Assembly: GCF_001280845.1 (NCBI RefSeq)
Contig: NZ_LGHP01000001.1
Location: 2,566,435-2,630,434 of the forward strand
DNA length: 64,000 nt
Direction: 5' to 3'
DNA from: Bacillus sp. FJAT-28004
GTDB taxonomy: Bacteria > Bacillota > Bacilli > Paenibacillales > Paenibacillaceae
Below are positions 1-7,352 of this stretch, piece after piece. The translations under genes and the position numbers were made by a program. The stretch's first letter is position 1, and each line of letters begins with the position of its first letter. Below the pieces are notes generated by a model, which saw nothing but the letters and a program-made list of their open reading frames with translations, searched no databases and was not told the DNA's origin.

Positions 1-40
1 CCTAACGACAAGCAATGTCCACTCATCGATCTCCACGCGA

Positions 41-106
41 TTAGTTAATACATATTTAATATATACAATTTCAAAAAAATGAACTAGAAAATTTAACTAA
101 TACATA
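41..106. repeat. Imperfect direct repeat upstream of the first gene
   Basis: Two 14-base direct repeats, TTAGTTAATACATA at 41-54 and TTAACTAATACATA at 93-106, match at 12 of 14 positions and are 52 bases apart. They lie in the AT-rich 291-base region before the first gene, with related TTAGTTA fragments nearer the gene. AraC-type activators often use such direct repeats, so this may be a regulator site. That is inference. Nothing else is recognisable in 1-291. Confidence 0.25.
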
Positions 107-291
107 ATCATTCTGTGATATAGCTTGTTGATGGTTTACAAAAGGTAGATAGTTAACCCAAATGTTCATGATTCAACAAAAAATAATTGTAATAATACGA
201 GCTCTTTATGCATTAAATTAGTTACTGTTCATATTTTATATATATGGTAGTCACTTTATATTATCCATTTCACAAGGCTGGGGGTTATCAC

Positions 292-1098
292 ATGAATGCT
301 GAGCAGAACCAAGGGCTTAATGCTATTTCAGAGCCCGGTGAATTCACAGAGCTTGACCGTTTCATGTTTGAATCATGGGGTTATCTGATCATTCCAAATG
401 TATTGTCGAAAGATGAAGCGCAGCAATGTTTGGAGGCATCTATTCGCTTACATGAGCGAGAAGGAACAACGGGATGGGCTCAAGTTGGCCGTGGGTTTGA
501 AACCGAACCTACACTGGACAATTTAATTGATCACCCTGCGGTGCTCCCAAAAGTAAGAGCATTATATGGCGACCGTTTCATTCTTCAATCCGCTTGGTGC
601 ACGAAGCAGCCGGCATTTGGAGGTGCGGGAGGATGGCATCAAGATGGCTCTGGTGCCTATGATTTCAAACAACTAGCTTATCCGATTCCTTTACTGCAGC
701 TGCGAGCTTCGTATCTGCTAACGGATCAATCTTTGCCGAGGATGGGCAACATGGAGATGATTCCAGGCAGCCATAGAGCTCAGGTTCCACTCCCAGCAGA
801 CATTCGCCGTGACAAAGGGGATTTGCCTGTTGGACATGTCATTTGTGCGACTGCCGGATCTGTATTGCTTTTCCATAACGCCGTTTGGCATCGTACATAT
901 TATCATGACGGAGACTACGATCGATATACCGCACATTATATATACAGTCCTCCTTGGGTTCGATTCTCCGATCGGTTTGTGAACGACAAGGACTATTTGG
1001 AACGTACTACGCCTATGCGCCGTTATTTGGCAGGAGAATATGAGCGACCTGACGCTCCATTTGGTGCAGGGTACCCGACAACGGCATTCAAGGATTAA
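292..1098 (+). CDS. Phytanoyl-CoA dioxygenase (PhyH) family protein
   Basis: A 268-residue member of the PhyH group of non-haem Fe(II)/2-oxoglutarate oxygenases. The iron-binding triad is visible as WHQDGSG (His116, Asp118) and a distal His near residue 200 in VWHRT, followed by an Arg (about residue 212) suited to bind 2-oxoglutarate. An in-frame ATG lies 48 bases upstream, but the ATG at 292 has a GGGGG Shine-Dalgarno 7-8 bases before it, so I chose 292. Two Gfo/Idh/MocA oxidoreductases follow on the same strand 44 and 1047 bases on, which suggests a small catabolic or tailoring operon for a hydroxylated or sugar-like compound. The substrate cannot be told from sequence. Family assignment is firm; specificity is unknown. 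Confidence 0.85.
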   Translation: MNAEQNQGLNAISEPGEFTELDRFMFESWGYLIIPNVLSKDEAQQCLEASIRLHEREGTTGWAQVGRGFETEPTLDNLIDHPAVLPKVRALYGDRFILQSAWCTKQPAFGGAGGWHQDGSGAYDFKQLAYPIPLLQLRASYLLTDQSLPRMGNMEMIPGSHRAQVPLPADIRRDKGDLPVGHVICATAGSVLLFHNAVWHRTYYHDGDYDRYTAHYIYSPPWVRFSDRFVNDKDYLERTTPMRRYLAGEYERPDAPFGAGYPTTAFKD

Positions 1099-1142
1099 AT
1101 AAATGACGCATAAATCCAATAATCGTAATGGGGGATATTTAA

Positions 1143-2141
1143 ATGTTAAATGTAGCGATGATTAGTAAATGGCATGTTCATGCCGACGGATATGCCAAAC
1201 ACTTGCAATCACTTGGAAACGTAAACATAACAGCAGTATGGGATGAAGTTACAGAAAGAGGACGAACCTGGGCAGCAGAGCTCGGAGCTGATTTTGAATC
1301 CGATCTGGATGCGCTGCTTCAAAGGGAAGATGTGGATGCTGTTGTCATAGATGCACCTACCAGCATGCACGCGGAAGTCATGATTGCTGCTGCCAATGCG
1401 GGAAAGCATATTTTCACAGAGAAATCGATGGCACTTACCGTGTCGGAGTGCGACAAAATTACGGCAGCCGTGCAAAGAGCAGGCGTCAAGTTTTGTATTT
1501 CTTTTCCAGCTCGAACAAGACCGCATCATTTATTCGCAAAGCAGCTTCTTGATGATGGACTGCTTGGAGCCATTACACTGTTGCGTATTCGAAACGGCCA
1601 CGACGGTGCATTAAATAATTGGCTGCCTGGATACTGGTACGATGAGAAACAGGCAGGCGGAGGAGCAATGATGGATCTGGGTTGTCATCCGATGTATCTG
1701 GCTAGTTGGCTGCTCGGTCAACCCAAACGCATTACATCCATGTTTAATTATTTTACAGGTCGGGCCGTTGAAGATAATGCGCAATGCTCGATTGAGTTTG
1801 CAAACAACGCGGTAGCGCTGCTGGAAACAAGCCTCGTCACTTACTCGACACCGTCTGCGTTTGAACTATACGGTACAGAAGGAACATTGATCATATCCGG
1901 TGAAAACGTCAAATTCGCTTCCAAGCATACAGATTCACCCCTGCAGGGTTGGATTTCACCTCGTCAGCTTCCTAAGGAGCAGCCGCTTCCACTAACACAG
2001 TGGGTGGACGGCATTCTGAATGACAAGCCGATGCCATTCGGGTTGGAGGATGGAACGAAGCTGACGGAACTGCTTGAAACGGCTTATATCGCTCATCGCG
2101 AAAGAAGAACAGTTGATTTTAAACAGCAGGGAGGGAAATAA
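1143..2141 (+). CDS. Gfo/Idh/MocA family oxidoreductase with degenerate motifs
   Basis: 332 residues with the two-domain layout of NAD(P)-dependent Gfo/Idh/MocA dehydrogenases: an N-terminal Rossmann domain to about residue 120, then the alpha/beta substrate domain containing GGGAMMDLGCHPMYLA. Two hallmark motifs are altered. The glycine-rich nucleotide loop normally near residues 7-12 reads MISKWHVHADG rather than GxGxxG, and the usual EKP reads EKSMA. It may therefore bind cofactor weakly or have another role. The RBS is GGGGGATATTTAA before ATG 1143. It sits between the PhyH gene and a second, canonical family member that starts 4 bases after its stop, so the two are almost certainly co-translated. 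Confidence 0.85.
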   Translation: MLNVAMISKWHVHADGYAKHLQSLGNVNITAVWDEVTERGRTWAAELGADFESDLDALLQREDVDAVVIDAPTSMHAEVMIAAANAGKHIFTEKSMALTVSECDKITAAVQRAGVKFCISFPARTRPHHLFAKQLLDDGLLGAITLLRIRNGHDGALNNWLPGYWYDEKQAGGGAMMDLGCHPMYLASWLLGQPKRITSMFNYFTGRAVEDNAQCSIEFANNAVALLETSLVTYSTPSAFELYGTEGTLIISGENVKFASKHTDSPLQGWISPRQLPKEQPLPLTQWVDGILNDKPMPFGLEDGTKLTELLETAYIAHRERRTVDFKQQGGK

Positions 2142-2145
2142 TCAG

Positions 2146-3219
2146 ATGCGGACAGTTAAGGTAGGAATCATCGGATGCGGAATGATTGCAAACGGCAAGC
2201 ACATGCCAAGCTTAGCCAAGGTGGACAATGTGGAGATGGTTGCTTTCTGTGATCTAATTGAGGAAAGAGCGCGTGAAGGTGCTGAGAAATATGGAGTACC
2301 TGGAGCGAAGGTATTTACGGATTACAAACAGCTTTTAGCCATGGAAGATATAGAAGTCATCCATGTCTTGACTCCGAATATTTCACATGCCTCCATTTCA
2401 ATAGACGCGTTGGAAGCTGGCAAGCACGTCATGTGCGAAAAACCGATGGCTAAGACCAGTGCCGAAGCGAAAGCGATGTACGAAGCTCATGTTAGAACTG
2501 GGAAGAAGCTGACGGTTGGCTACCAGAACCGAAGCAAAGCCCAGTCGCTGTTGTTAAAGAAGATGATCGAGAATGATGAGCTCGGTGAAATCTATTATGC
2601 CAAAGCGATTGCAACTAGAAGAAGAGGAGTTCCCACATGGGGCGTGTTTCTGGATAAAGAGAAACAAGGCGGGGGTCCATTGATCGACATCGGTACCCAT
2701 TCGCTAGATCTCATCCTTTGGCTGATGAACAATTATGAGCCACACAGCGTAGTAGGCAGCGTATTCCAGAAATTGAAGGATACAGAAAATGCAGCTAATG
2801 AATGGGGTTCATGGGATCCGAAGGAGTTTGAAGTGGAGGATTCCGCTTTTGGTTATGTGAAATTCAAAAACGGCGCTGTCGTCTCAATCGAAACCAGCTG
2901 GGCGCTTAATATTGCAAAGTCTGAAGGATCTTATTTGTGCGGCACCAAGGGCGGTGCAGATTTTAGCGACGGTCTGCGCATCAACGGTGAAAGGAACGGC
3001 AGCTTATTCTTAAATGTCATCGATGTGAAACCAAGCGAGAGAGAACAATTCAGAGGAGAAAACCTGACTGATTTCGAGTATGAAGCCAAGCAGTGGATCA
3101 GTTGCATCGTAAATGACACAGAGCCATTGGTTAAGCCCGAAGAGGCGATGGTGGTATCGGCTATACTAGAAGCTGTATATTTATCGGCCGAAACTGGGAA
3201 AACAGTCTACTTCGATTAA
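2146..3219 (+). CDS. Gfo/Idh/MocA family oxidoreductase
   Basis: A 357-residue NAD(P)-dependent sugar or inositol dehydrogenase-like protein. It has a canonical Rossmann start (VGIIGCGMIANGKH), the EKPMAKT motif near residue 100 that holds the catalytic Lys, and GGGPLIDIGTHSLDL, which places the conserved His region of the C-terminal domain. The ATG at 2146 follows a GGGAGGG ribosome site inside the end of the previous gene. An earlier in-frame ATG at 2074 overlaps that gene and adds no homologous sequence. Along with the PhyH gene and the degenerate paralogue it forms a three-gene unit closed by hairpins at 3247 and 3298. The substrate is unknown. Confidence 0.88.
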   Translation: MRTVKVGIIGCGMIANGKHMPSLAKVDNVEMVAFCDLIEERAREGAEKYGVPGAKVFTDYKQLLAMEDIEVIHVLTPNISHASISIDALEAGKHVMCEKPMAKTSAEAKAMYEAHVRTGKKLTVGYQNRSKAQSLLLKKMIENDELGEIYYAKAIATRRRGVPTWGVFLDKEKQGGGPLIDIGTHSLDLILWLMNNYEPHSVVGSVFQKLKDTENAANEWGSWDPKEFEVEDSAFGYVKFKNGAVVSIETSWALNIAKSEGSYLCGTKGGADFSDGLRINGERNGSLFLNVIDVKPSEREQFRGENLTDFEYEAKQWISCIVNDTEPLVKPEEAMVVSAILEAVYLSAETGKTVYFD

Positions 3220-3246
3220 ACGAAAAATAATGGAATTGCGTAAGGG

Positions 3247-3274
3247 GCGGACAATCCATAATGTCCGTCTTTTA
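3247..3274 (+). terminator. Rho-independent terminator after the oxidoreductase operon
   Basis: GGCGGACA and TGTCCGTC form a hairpin with an 8-base loop, followed by TTTTA. It lies 28 bases after the stop of the second Gfo/Idh/MocA gene. Confidence 0.6.
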
Positions 3275-3297
3275 CTTGTTTGCGGAGGTAAGCCGTT

Positions 3298-3345
3298 AAA
3301 GGATGATACCCGGAGTCATATGACTTTTGGATATCGTCCTTTTTC
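3298..3345 (+). terminator. Second terminator hairpin between convergent genes
   Basis: AAAGGATGATACC at 3298-3310 pairs, with one wobble, with GGATATCGTCCTTT at 3329-3342 and is followed by a T run. The loop itself contains the palindrome AGTCATATGACT. It sits between the convergent oxidoreductase and MarR genes and probably protects both transcripts. Confidence 0.55.
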
Positions 3346-3362
3346 GTTTCTTTGTCTAATCA

Positions 3363-3857
3363 TTAGGTGGAAGATTTGATGCGTGGAGTCGAGCTGAGAC
3401 GATCGATTTGATCGTCCAGTACTGTACTTGCTTTATTCAAAAACTGCGTAATAAGCTCAAGCTCTTCTTCTGTATACGTTGAAGCTAGTTTTACCATTTC
3501 GTTGTGAAGTGGGATGTAGGTATTGCTTACATCTTCTTTTTGTTCATACAATGGGACAATAATCACCTTGCGACGGTCATTGGGGTCATTTTGTCTGCGA
3601 ACATAACCAGATTTTTCAAGGCGGTCAATTAATGCAGTAACACTCCCGGTCGCAAGTCCTGTTAGTTTTGACAACTCACCGGCAGTGATCGGGCCTTTTT
3701 CACGCAAAATATCCACAGATATAAAATCATTATTGTATAAGCCAAGAGATGCGGCAACATTTTGTTGGTAAACTACCGTTCGGGTTCCTAGTCCACGCAT
3801 CCGTAGGACGAATTGTTCCTGCTGATCTGTTGCTTGAACCTGATGCTGGTTTGACAA
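3363..3857 (-). CDS. MarR family transcriptional regulator
   Basis: A 164-residue MarR-type winged-helix repressor. The helix-turn-helix and wing are seen as ITAGELSKLTGLATGSVTALIDRLEKSGYV (about residues 56-85) followed by the RRQNDPNDRRKVIIV wing with the conserved DxRxxx core. The start codon is TTG at 3857, preceded at 9 bases by a perfect AAGGAGG on the minus strand. Its promoter region contains a perfect 20-base palindrome at 3916-3935 that is a likely self-regulatory operator. The divergent gene is a SUMF1-type protein starting about 350 bases away. The ligand is unknown; members often sense phenolics, antibiotics or oxidants. Confidence 0.9.
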   Translation of the reverse strand: MSNQHQVQATDQQEQFVLRMRGLGTRTVVYQQNVAASLGLYNNDFISVDILREKGPITAGELSKLTGLATGSVTALIDRLEKSGYVRRQNDPNDRRKVIIVPLYEQKEDVSNTYIPLHNEMVKLASTYTEEELELITQFLNKASTVLDDQIDRLSSTPRIKSST

Positions 3858-3915
3858 AGGACAAACCTCCTTATAAGATATATTATCTCCTATATCAAGA
3901 TACTTTTTTATTAAG

Positions 3916-3935
3916 ATATTAGATGAATCTAATAT
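3916..3935. promoter_or_regulatory. Perfect 20-base palindrome, putative MarR operator
   Basis: ATATTAGAT-GA-ATCTAATAT is a perfect inverted repeat with 9-base arms and a 2-base spacer, 59 bases upstream of the marR-type start. A second, weaker repeat (GATATA...TATATC) lies closer to the gene. MarR dimers bind such 16-20 bp palindromes; binding here is inference. Confidence 0.5.
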
Positions 3936-4058
3936 TAATCAAGTTCATTTTATCGAAATCATATGTAATTTGCAAAAGGTTTACATGAGAATGATTTAAG
4001 ATACATTTTTTTGTTGTAGAACTCCGAGAGGTAGTACGCCGGATGTGATTTAGTACGT

Positions 4059-4087
4059 AGTACTGCCATTTTGGCAGTACTTTTTTT
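4059..4087 (+). terminator. Strong orphan terminator-like hairpin
   Basis: AGTACTGCCA at 4059-4068, a 3-base loop, TGGCAGTACT at 4072-4081 and a run of seven T make a textbook intrinsic terminator. No plus-strand gene precedes it: the region from 3858 holds only the divergent MarR promoter. It is either an attenuator for the gene that starts at 4212 or the end of a small RNA. Confidence 0.65.
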
Positions 4088-4211
4088 ATTTTAATAAATA
4101 TCCATATTATAGTAAAATATTGAGAGGTAATGGATAAACCATCCTATGATGGAGGCATATGAGCCTTGTATCACGTGTAAGATCAAATACTGTGATGAGG
4201 AGGAAGACAGC

Positions 4212-4892
4212 GTGTCAGATGTAATAACGAGTGATGTTGATTATCCAATGGTAAAAATTCCAGGTGGAGAAATAGAATTAAGAGATGATCGGACAAAGAG
4301 GAAATGGAAGTCCGAGATTAAACCTTTTCTTCTAGCCCCTTTTCCTGTAACTATGGAATTATATTTAGCAACAACAAAAAAAACACCCCTTTCTTTTGAT
4401 CGTAATCAGAAGCCTGTAGTGAACATTTCTTGGAATGAAGCCATTTATTTCTGTAATTTACTTTCTCAGAAAGCTGGATTGAAGGAGTATTATACGATAA
4501 GTCATGATAGCGGTGATATCATATGTGATTGGGAATCAAACGGCTATCGCCTTCCAACAGAAGCAGAGTGGCAATATGCTTGTAAAGCAGGAACAACTGG
4601 ATATCGATATGGGGAGATTGAGAAGATCGCCTGGTACAATGAGAATTCGGAAGATAAAATTCATGAGGTAGGAAAAAAAGAACCAAATGAGTGGGGCTTG
4701 TATGATATGTTAGGAAACGTTTGGGAATGGTGCTGGGACTTATATGATGAGCAAGTATATGGCTCATACCGCATTTTTAGGGGCGGGAGCTTTGCGGAAG
4801 AGGCGAGAGGCTGCGGAGCTTCCTGTCGTCGTCGCAGTCATCCGTCATTTTGCATTGATGACCTTGGTTTCCGCCTAGCCAAATCTTGTTAA
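4212..4892 (+). CDS. SUMF1/formylglycine-generating-enzyme-like protein
   Basis: A 226-residue protein with the SUMF1/EgtB/PvdO fold: PMVKIPGGEIELRDD at the N-terminus, PVVNISWNEAIYFCN, YRLPTEAEWQYACKAG, NEWGLYDMLGNVWEWC and FRGGSFAEEARGCGASC-type C-terminal signatures. True formylglycine-generating enzymes use two Cys five residues apart near the C-terminus; here GCGASC places them four apart, so sulfatase activation is not assured. I chose GTG 4212, which has AGGAGG 8 bases upstream. An ATG at 4146 would add 22 residues containing a CITCKIKYC cysteine cluster but lacks a well-spaced ribosome site. No sulfatase lies nearby. The family is clear, the reaction is not. Confidence 0.75.
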   Translation: MSDVITSDVDYPMVKIPGGEIELRDDRTKRKWKSEIKPFLLAPFPVTMELYLATTKKTPLSFDRNQKPVVNISWNEAIYFCNLLSQKAGLKEYYTISHDSGDIICDWESNGYRLPTEAEWQYACKAGTTGYRYGEIEKIAWYNENSEDKIHEVGKKEPNEWGLYDMLGNVWEWCWDLYDEQVYGSYRIFRGGSFAEEARGCGASCRRRSHPSFCIDDLGFRLAKSC

Positions 4893-4953
4893 TGGGTTTG
4901 AAGAGGAGTTTACTTAGTTATGAACACAATGTTCGGCAAGCATTAATATAAAA

Positions 4954-4982
4954 AACCGCGGAGGTATATAGCCTCGGCGGTT
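4954..4982. terminator. Bidirectional terminator between convergent genes
   Basis: AACCGCGGAGG pairs with CCTCGGCGGTT (one mismatch) around a 7-base loop. A run of five A on the left gives a U tract for minus-strand transcription, so it best serves the MocR gene, with the SUMF1-type gene on the other side. Confidence 0.65.
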
Positions 4983-5000
4983 ATTCGTTTAGATAACTAG

Positions 5001-6443
5001 CTATTTACCAATCAGTTCTCGCAGCGCTTCAGCAAATTTGGAAATCCCTAAACCAATGTCATCTGCCTTTGCTCTTGCATAAGTAAACCTTACAAAACCA
5101 GAATCCGATCCGTACACACTTCCCGGAACGAAAACAACTCCTCTTTTAATTGATTCTTCCAGCAGCTTGCTGTCATTTACTTCTGGAACAAGCTTGCACC
5201 AAAGATGAAGTCCCCCTTGGGGAACCGTGAACGTAACCAAACCAGGTAGTTCCTTCTGCAAAGATTCAATAAGCAAGTCTCGTTTATATTGCAGCTGCAT
5301 ACGCAAACGGTCCAGATGAGGTTCAAAGTAACTGGACTTCAGAAACTGTGCGGCTACCTGTTGTGGAATAACACTTAGCCCAAAATCCATTTGCTGCCTT
5401 GCATCAGCCAATCTCTCTACAATGGATTTAGGTGCAACCATCCAGCCTATACGCATGCCAGATGCGGCAATTTTGGAAAATGAACCGATATAAAGAATAG
5501 AACCCATCGCATCCATTGATTTGAGAGGTGATGGAGGTGCCCCCTCATAGTCAGTTAAGCTAAAAGGATCATCCTCGACAATCGGCAACGCCAATTCACT
5601 TGCAACTTCTAACAATTGTTTGCGCCGCTTGGTACCAAACACTGTACCTGTCGGGTTTTGATAGTTGGGGTTCATAAACACCATTTTGATCCGATGCTTT
5701 TTGTATAAGGCACGAATATCCTCAGGACGCACCCCATCACTGTCAACAGGAAGCCGGAACAACCGCAGTCCCGCCGATTGAAACATAGGCAGTGAATAGC
5801 AGTAAGAAGGATCTTCAATGGCAACAGCGTCCCCAGGTGACAATAAACACTGCGTTATCAAATATAACGACTGTTGAGATCCCGACGTGATCAAAATAGA
5901 TGATTCAGTCGTCTTGATATCCCGATGTTGATCAAGATATGAAACCAGCGCTTGTCTAAGCGGAATATACCCTTGTGGATTGTCATAGCCCAGGTATGAA
6001 GTATATTGATTCTCGCTCATTAACGTTGTAATTTCATCGTTAGGAGCCAAATCAGCCGACAGCTCGCCGCTTGCAAAATCAATCAGAGATGGGTTTTGAC
6101 TAAGCGCTTCACGAATCCTTCGCATAAAGGGTAAGTTTGGCAAAAAACTCCCACCTTCAGCATACCTACTCCAATTCGGAGTATGCTTGGGAGTGGCTCC
6201 CCATTTTGTTTTGGATACTCGTGTTCCGCTGCCTGTCTGGCTTTCAATAATACCCATCGATCGAAGTTCCGCGAAAGCCAAAATGACTGTACTTCGGTTT
6301 ACGCCAAGTTGTTCAGCTAATTTCCTTTCGGATGGAAGCAAGCTTCCGGGGGGGAATTCACCGTACGAAATTCGCCGTTCCAGATGATCAGTAATTTGTT
6401 TATATATAGGAATTTTACTTTTCCGATCGAGTTCCCACATCAT
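5001..6443 (-). CDS. MocR-type GntR regulator with aminotransferase-like domain
   Basis: A 480-residue MocR/GabR-class regulator: an N-terminal GntR winged helix (IYKQITDHLERRISYGEFP to GTRVSK, about residues 10-80) joined to a fold-type I PLP aminotransferase domain. The Schiff-base Lys sits in IGSFSKIAASGMRIGW, and NPNYQNPTG and EDDPFS mark the PLP pocket. The start at 6443 (MMWELDRK) has AAGGGA 8-9 bases upstream; the reading frame continues 28 codons further without family similarity. Relatives sense PLP or amino compounds such as GABA and bind direct repeats. A matching repeat pair lies at 6591-6624. No obvious amino-acid or vitamin B6 target gene adjoins it. Confidence 0.9.
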   Translation of the reverse strand: MMWELDRKSKIPIYKQITDHLERRISYGEFPPGSLLPSERKLAEQLGVNRSTVILAFAELRSMGIIESQTGSGTRVSKTKWGATPKHTPNWSRYAEGGSFLPNLPFMRRIREALSQNPSLIDFASGELSADLAPNDEITTLMSENQYTSYLGYDNPQGYIPLRQALVSYLDQHRDIKTTESSILITSGSQQSLYLITQCLLSPGDAVAIEDPSYCYSLPMFQSAGLRLFRLPVDSDGVRPEDIRALYKKHRIKMVFMNPNYQNPTGTVFGTKRRKQLLEVASELALPIVEDDPFSLTDYEGAPPSPLKSMDAMGSILYIGSFSKIAASGMRIGWMVAPKSIVERLADARQQMDFGLSVIPQQVAAQFLKSSYFEPHLDRLRMQLQYKRDLLIESLQKELPGLVTFTVPQGGLHLWCKLVPEVNDSKLLEESIKRGVVFVPGSVYGSDSGFVRFTYARAKADDIGLGISKFAEALRELIGK

Positions 6444-6585
6444 TTTCACTTCCCTTGGTTGTAAATAAAACATCATTGTGTAGTTAATCATACCACTGAT
6501 TTTCAAACAGTAAGATGCTGTTTTCATGTTAACTATGACAGTTCTATAACCTTTTTTGGAACAAGGGAGTAAGGGATGAAGAAAA

Positions 6586-6684
6586 ATGAATTGGATGGTT
6601 GCAATTCATCCGATTTGGATGGTTTGTTTTATTGCTTTTTCTTTTATGATAGAGGTTAATTCGAATTTCAATGAACTAAGCTAG
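6586..6684 (+). CDS. Possible 32-residue hydrophobic peptide (weak)
   Basis: A short frame starting at ATG 6586 with AAGGGATGAAGAAA upstream encodes a 32-residue hydrophobic peptide with the phrase WMV repeated eight codons apart (MNWMV...IWMV). It spans the direct repeats that may instead be the MocR operator, so the peptide could be incidental. It lies 43 bases before the small membrane gene at 6727. I do not recognise it. Confidence 0.15.
   Translation: MNWMVAIHPIWMVCFIAFSFMIEVNSNFNELS
6591..6624. promoter_or_regulatory. Direct repeats TTGGATGGTT, candidate MocR binding site
   Basis: TTGGATGGTT occurs identically at 6591-6600 and 6615-6624, 24 bases apart on the same face or nearly so. 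Between them CATCC at 6607-6611 is the inverse of GGATG. GabR-type MocR proteins bind paired direct repeats between divergent promoters, and these sit about 150 bases upstream of the MocR start. Assignment is inference. Confidence 0.4.
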
Positions 6685-6726
6685 TTAGAATCAAATGTAT
6701 TCAACTAATATATAGGAGGAATTCAT

Positions 6727-6861
6727 ATGCAAGTACCTATGGGTGTATGGATCGTTTCTTTCGTTATTGTAGCCATTCTTTCTTGGATTACATTCTGGAT
6801 AACGAATAAAGCATATTCAAGACGTTGGGAAGACCATGACGATAGTCACTTAAATAATTAA
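6727..6861 (+). CDS. Small single-span membrane protein, 44 aa
   Basis: ATG 6727 follows a perfect TATAGGAGGAATTCAT ribosome site, and the frame runs 44 codons to TAA. The product begins MQVPMGVWIVSFVIV, has one hydrophobic helix (about residues 6-26) rich in Val, Ile, Phe and Trp, then a charged tail with Arg-Arg-Trp and an Asp/His-rich end. It ends at a strong shared terminator. An equally small membrane gene converges on it from the other side (6913-7047). Small subunits of membrane complexes and membrane-active regulators look like this; I do not recognise the family. The ribosome site and terminator make translation likely. Confidence 0.65.
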   Translation: MQVPMGVWIVSFVIVAILSWITFWITNKAYSRRWEDHDDSHLNN

Positions 6862-6864
6862 ATA

Positions 6865-6912
6865 AAAAAAAAGCAAGCTTTAGGTTGATCACCTAGCTCT
6901 TGCTTTTTTTTA
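6865..6912. terminator. Bidirectional terminator between two micro-ORFs
   Basis: AAGCAAG (6871-6877) pairs with CTTGCTT (6899-6905), with an inner TAGGT/ACCTA stem, and is flanked by A9 on one side and T8 on the other. It can stop transcription from both convergent small genes. Confidence 0.85.
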
Positions 6913-7047
6913 TTAGTGAAATATTTTCATGTCCTTCATTTGTTGGTCTACTAGAAACTCGTCATCTCTAATGATACCCTTTCCAGCATATAAAATATAA
7001 ATAATGCCGCCGAAGAAGCATGCACATAATGTTAAGAAGGAAATCAT
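6913..7047 (-). CDS. Small single-span membrane protein, 44 aa
   Basis: On the minus strand ATG 7047 follows GAAAGGGTGACAACT, a good ribosome site, and opens a 44-codon frame ending TAA at 6913. The product begins MISFLTLCACFFGGIIYILYAG, a hydrophobic helix with two Cys and a Gly-Gly pair, followed by a charged tail (IIRDDEFLVDQQMKDMK). It converges tail to tail with another 44-residue single-span protein and shares its terminator. I do not recognise it. The organisation, with proper ribosome sites on both strands, supports two real genes rather than chance frames. Confidence 0.6.
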   Translation of the reverse strand: MISFLTLCACFFGGIIYILYAGKGIIRDDEFLVDQQMKDMKIFH

Positions 7048-7261
7048 AAGTTGTCACCCTTTCTAATTATGAATACATATATCGTACAGCGCCCCTCATA
7101 CATTGTGACCCTCCAATCCTATTTGATATCTGCCATCCATTATGTTGATCACAAGCCTGTAATGAGTCAGCTCATTATGGGCTTCATTCATAAGCTGCTT
7201 TTCAAAAAAAACAGCTTTGGATTTGAACCATAATTCAAGAAGCCGATTAAAGTATGTTTTA

Positions 7262-7299
7262 AATATTCCTTTACAGGAATATTCCTTGTATGGTATATT
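7262..7299 (+). promoter_or_regulatory. Promoter with embedded palindromic operator
   Basis: AATATTCCT-TTAC-AGGAATATT is a perfect inverted repeat (7262-7283). A -35-like TTTACA (7270-7275) sits inside it and, after 18 bases, a -10-like TATATT at 7294-7299. The arrangement is that of a repressible promoter for the reductase gene at 7353. The repressor is unknown. The remaining bases from 7048 to 7261 show nothing I can name. Confidence 0.45.
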
Positions 7300-7352
7300 G
7301 ATTTCAGGAAGTCATTCACTGTCAATAATATATAACGCGAAGGGGAATGATT

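Noticed and set aside
7051..7233. 60-codon plus-strand frame upstream of the RibD-type gene
   Set aside because: No ribosome site, odd composition, and overlaps the regulatory region of the divergent micro-ORF.
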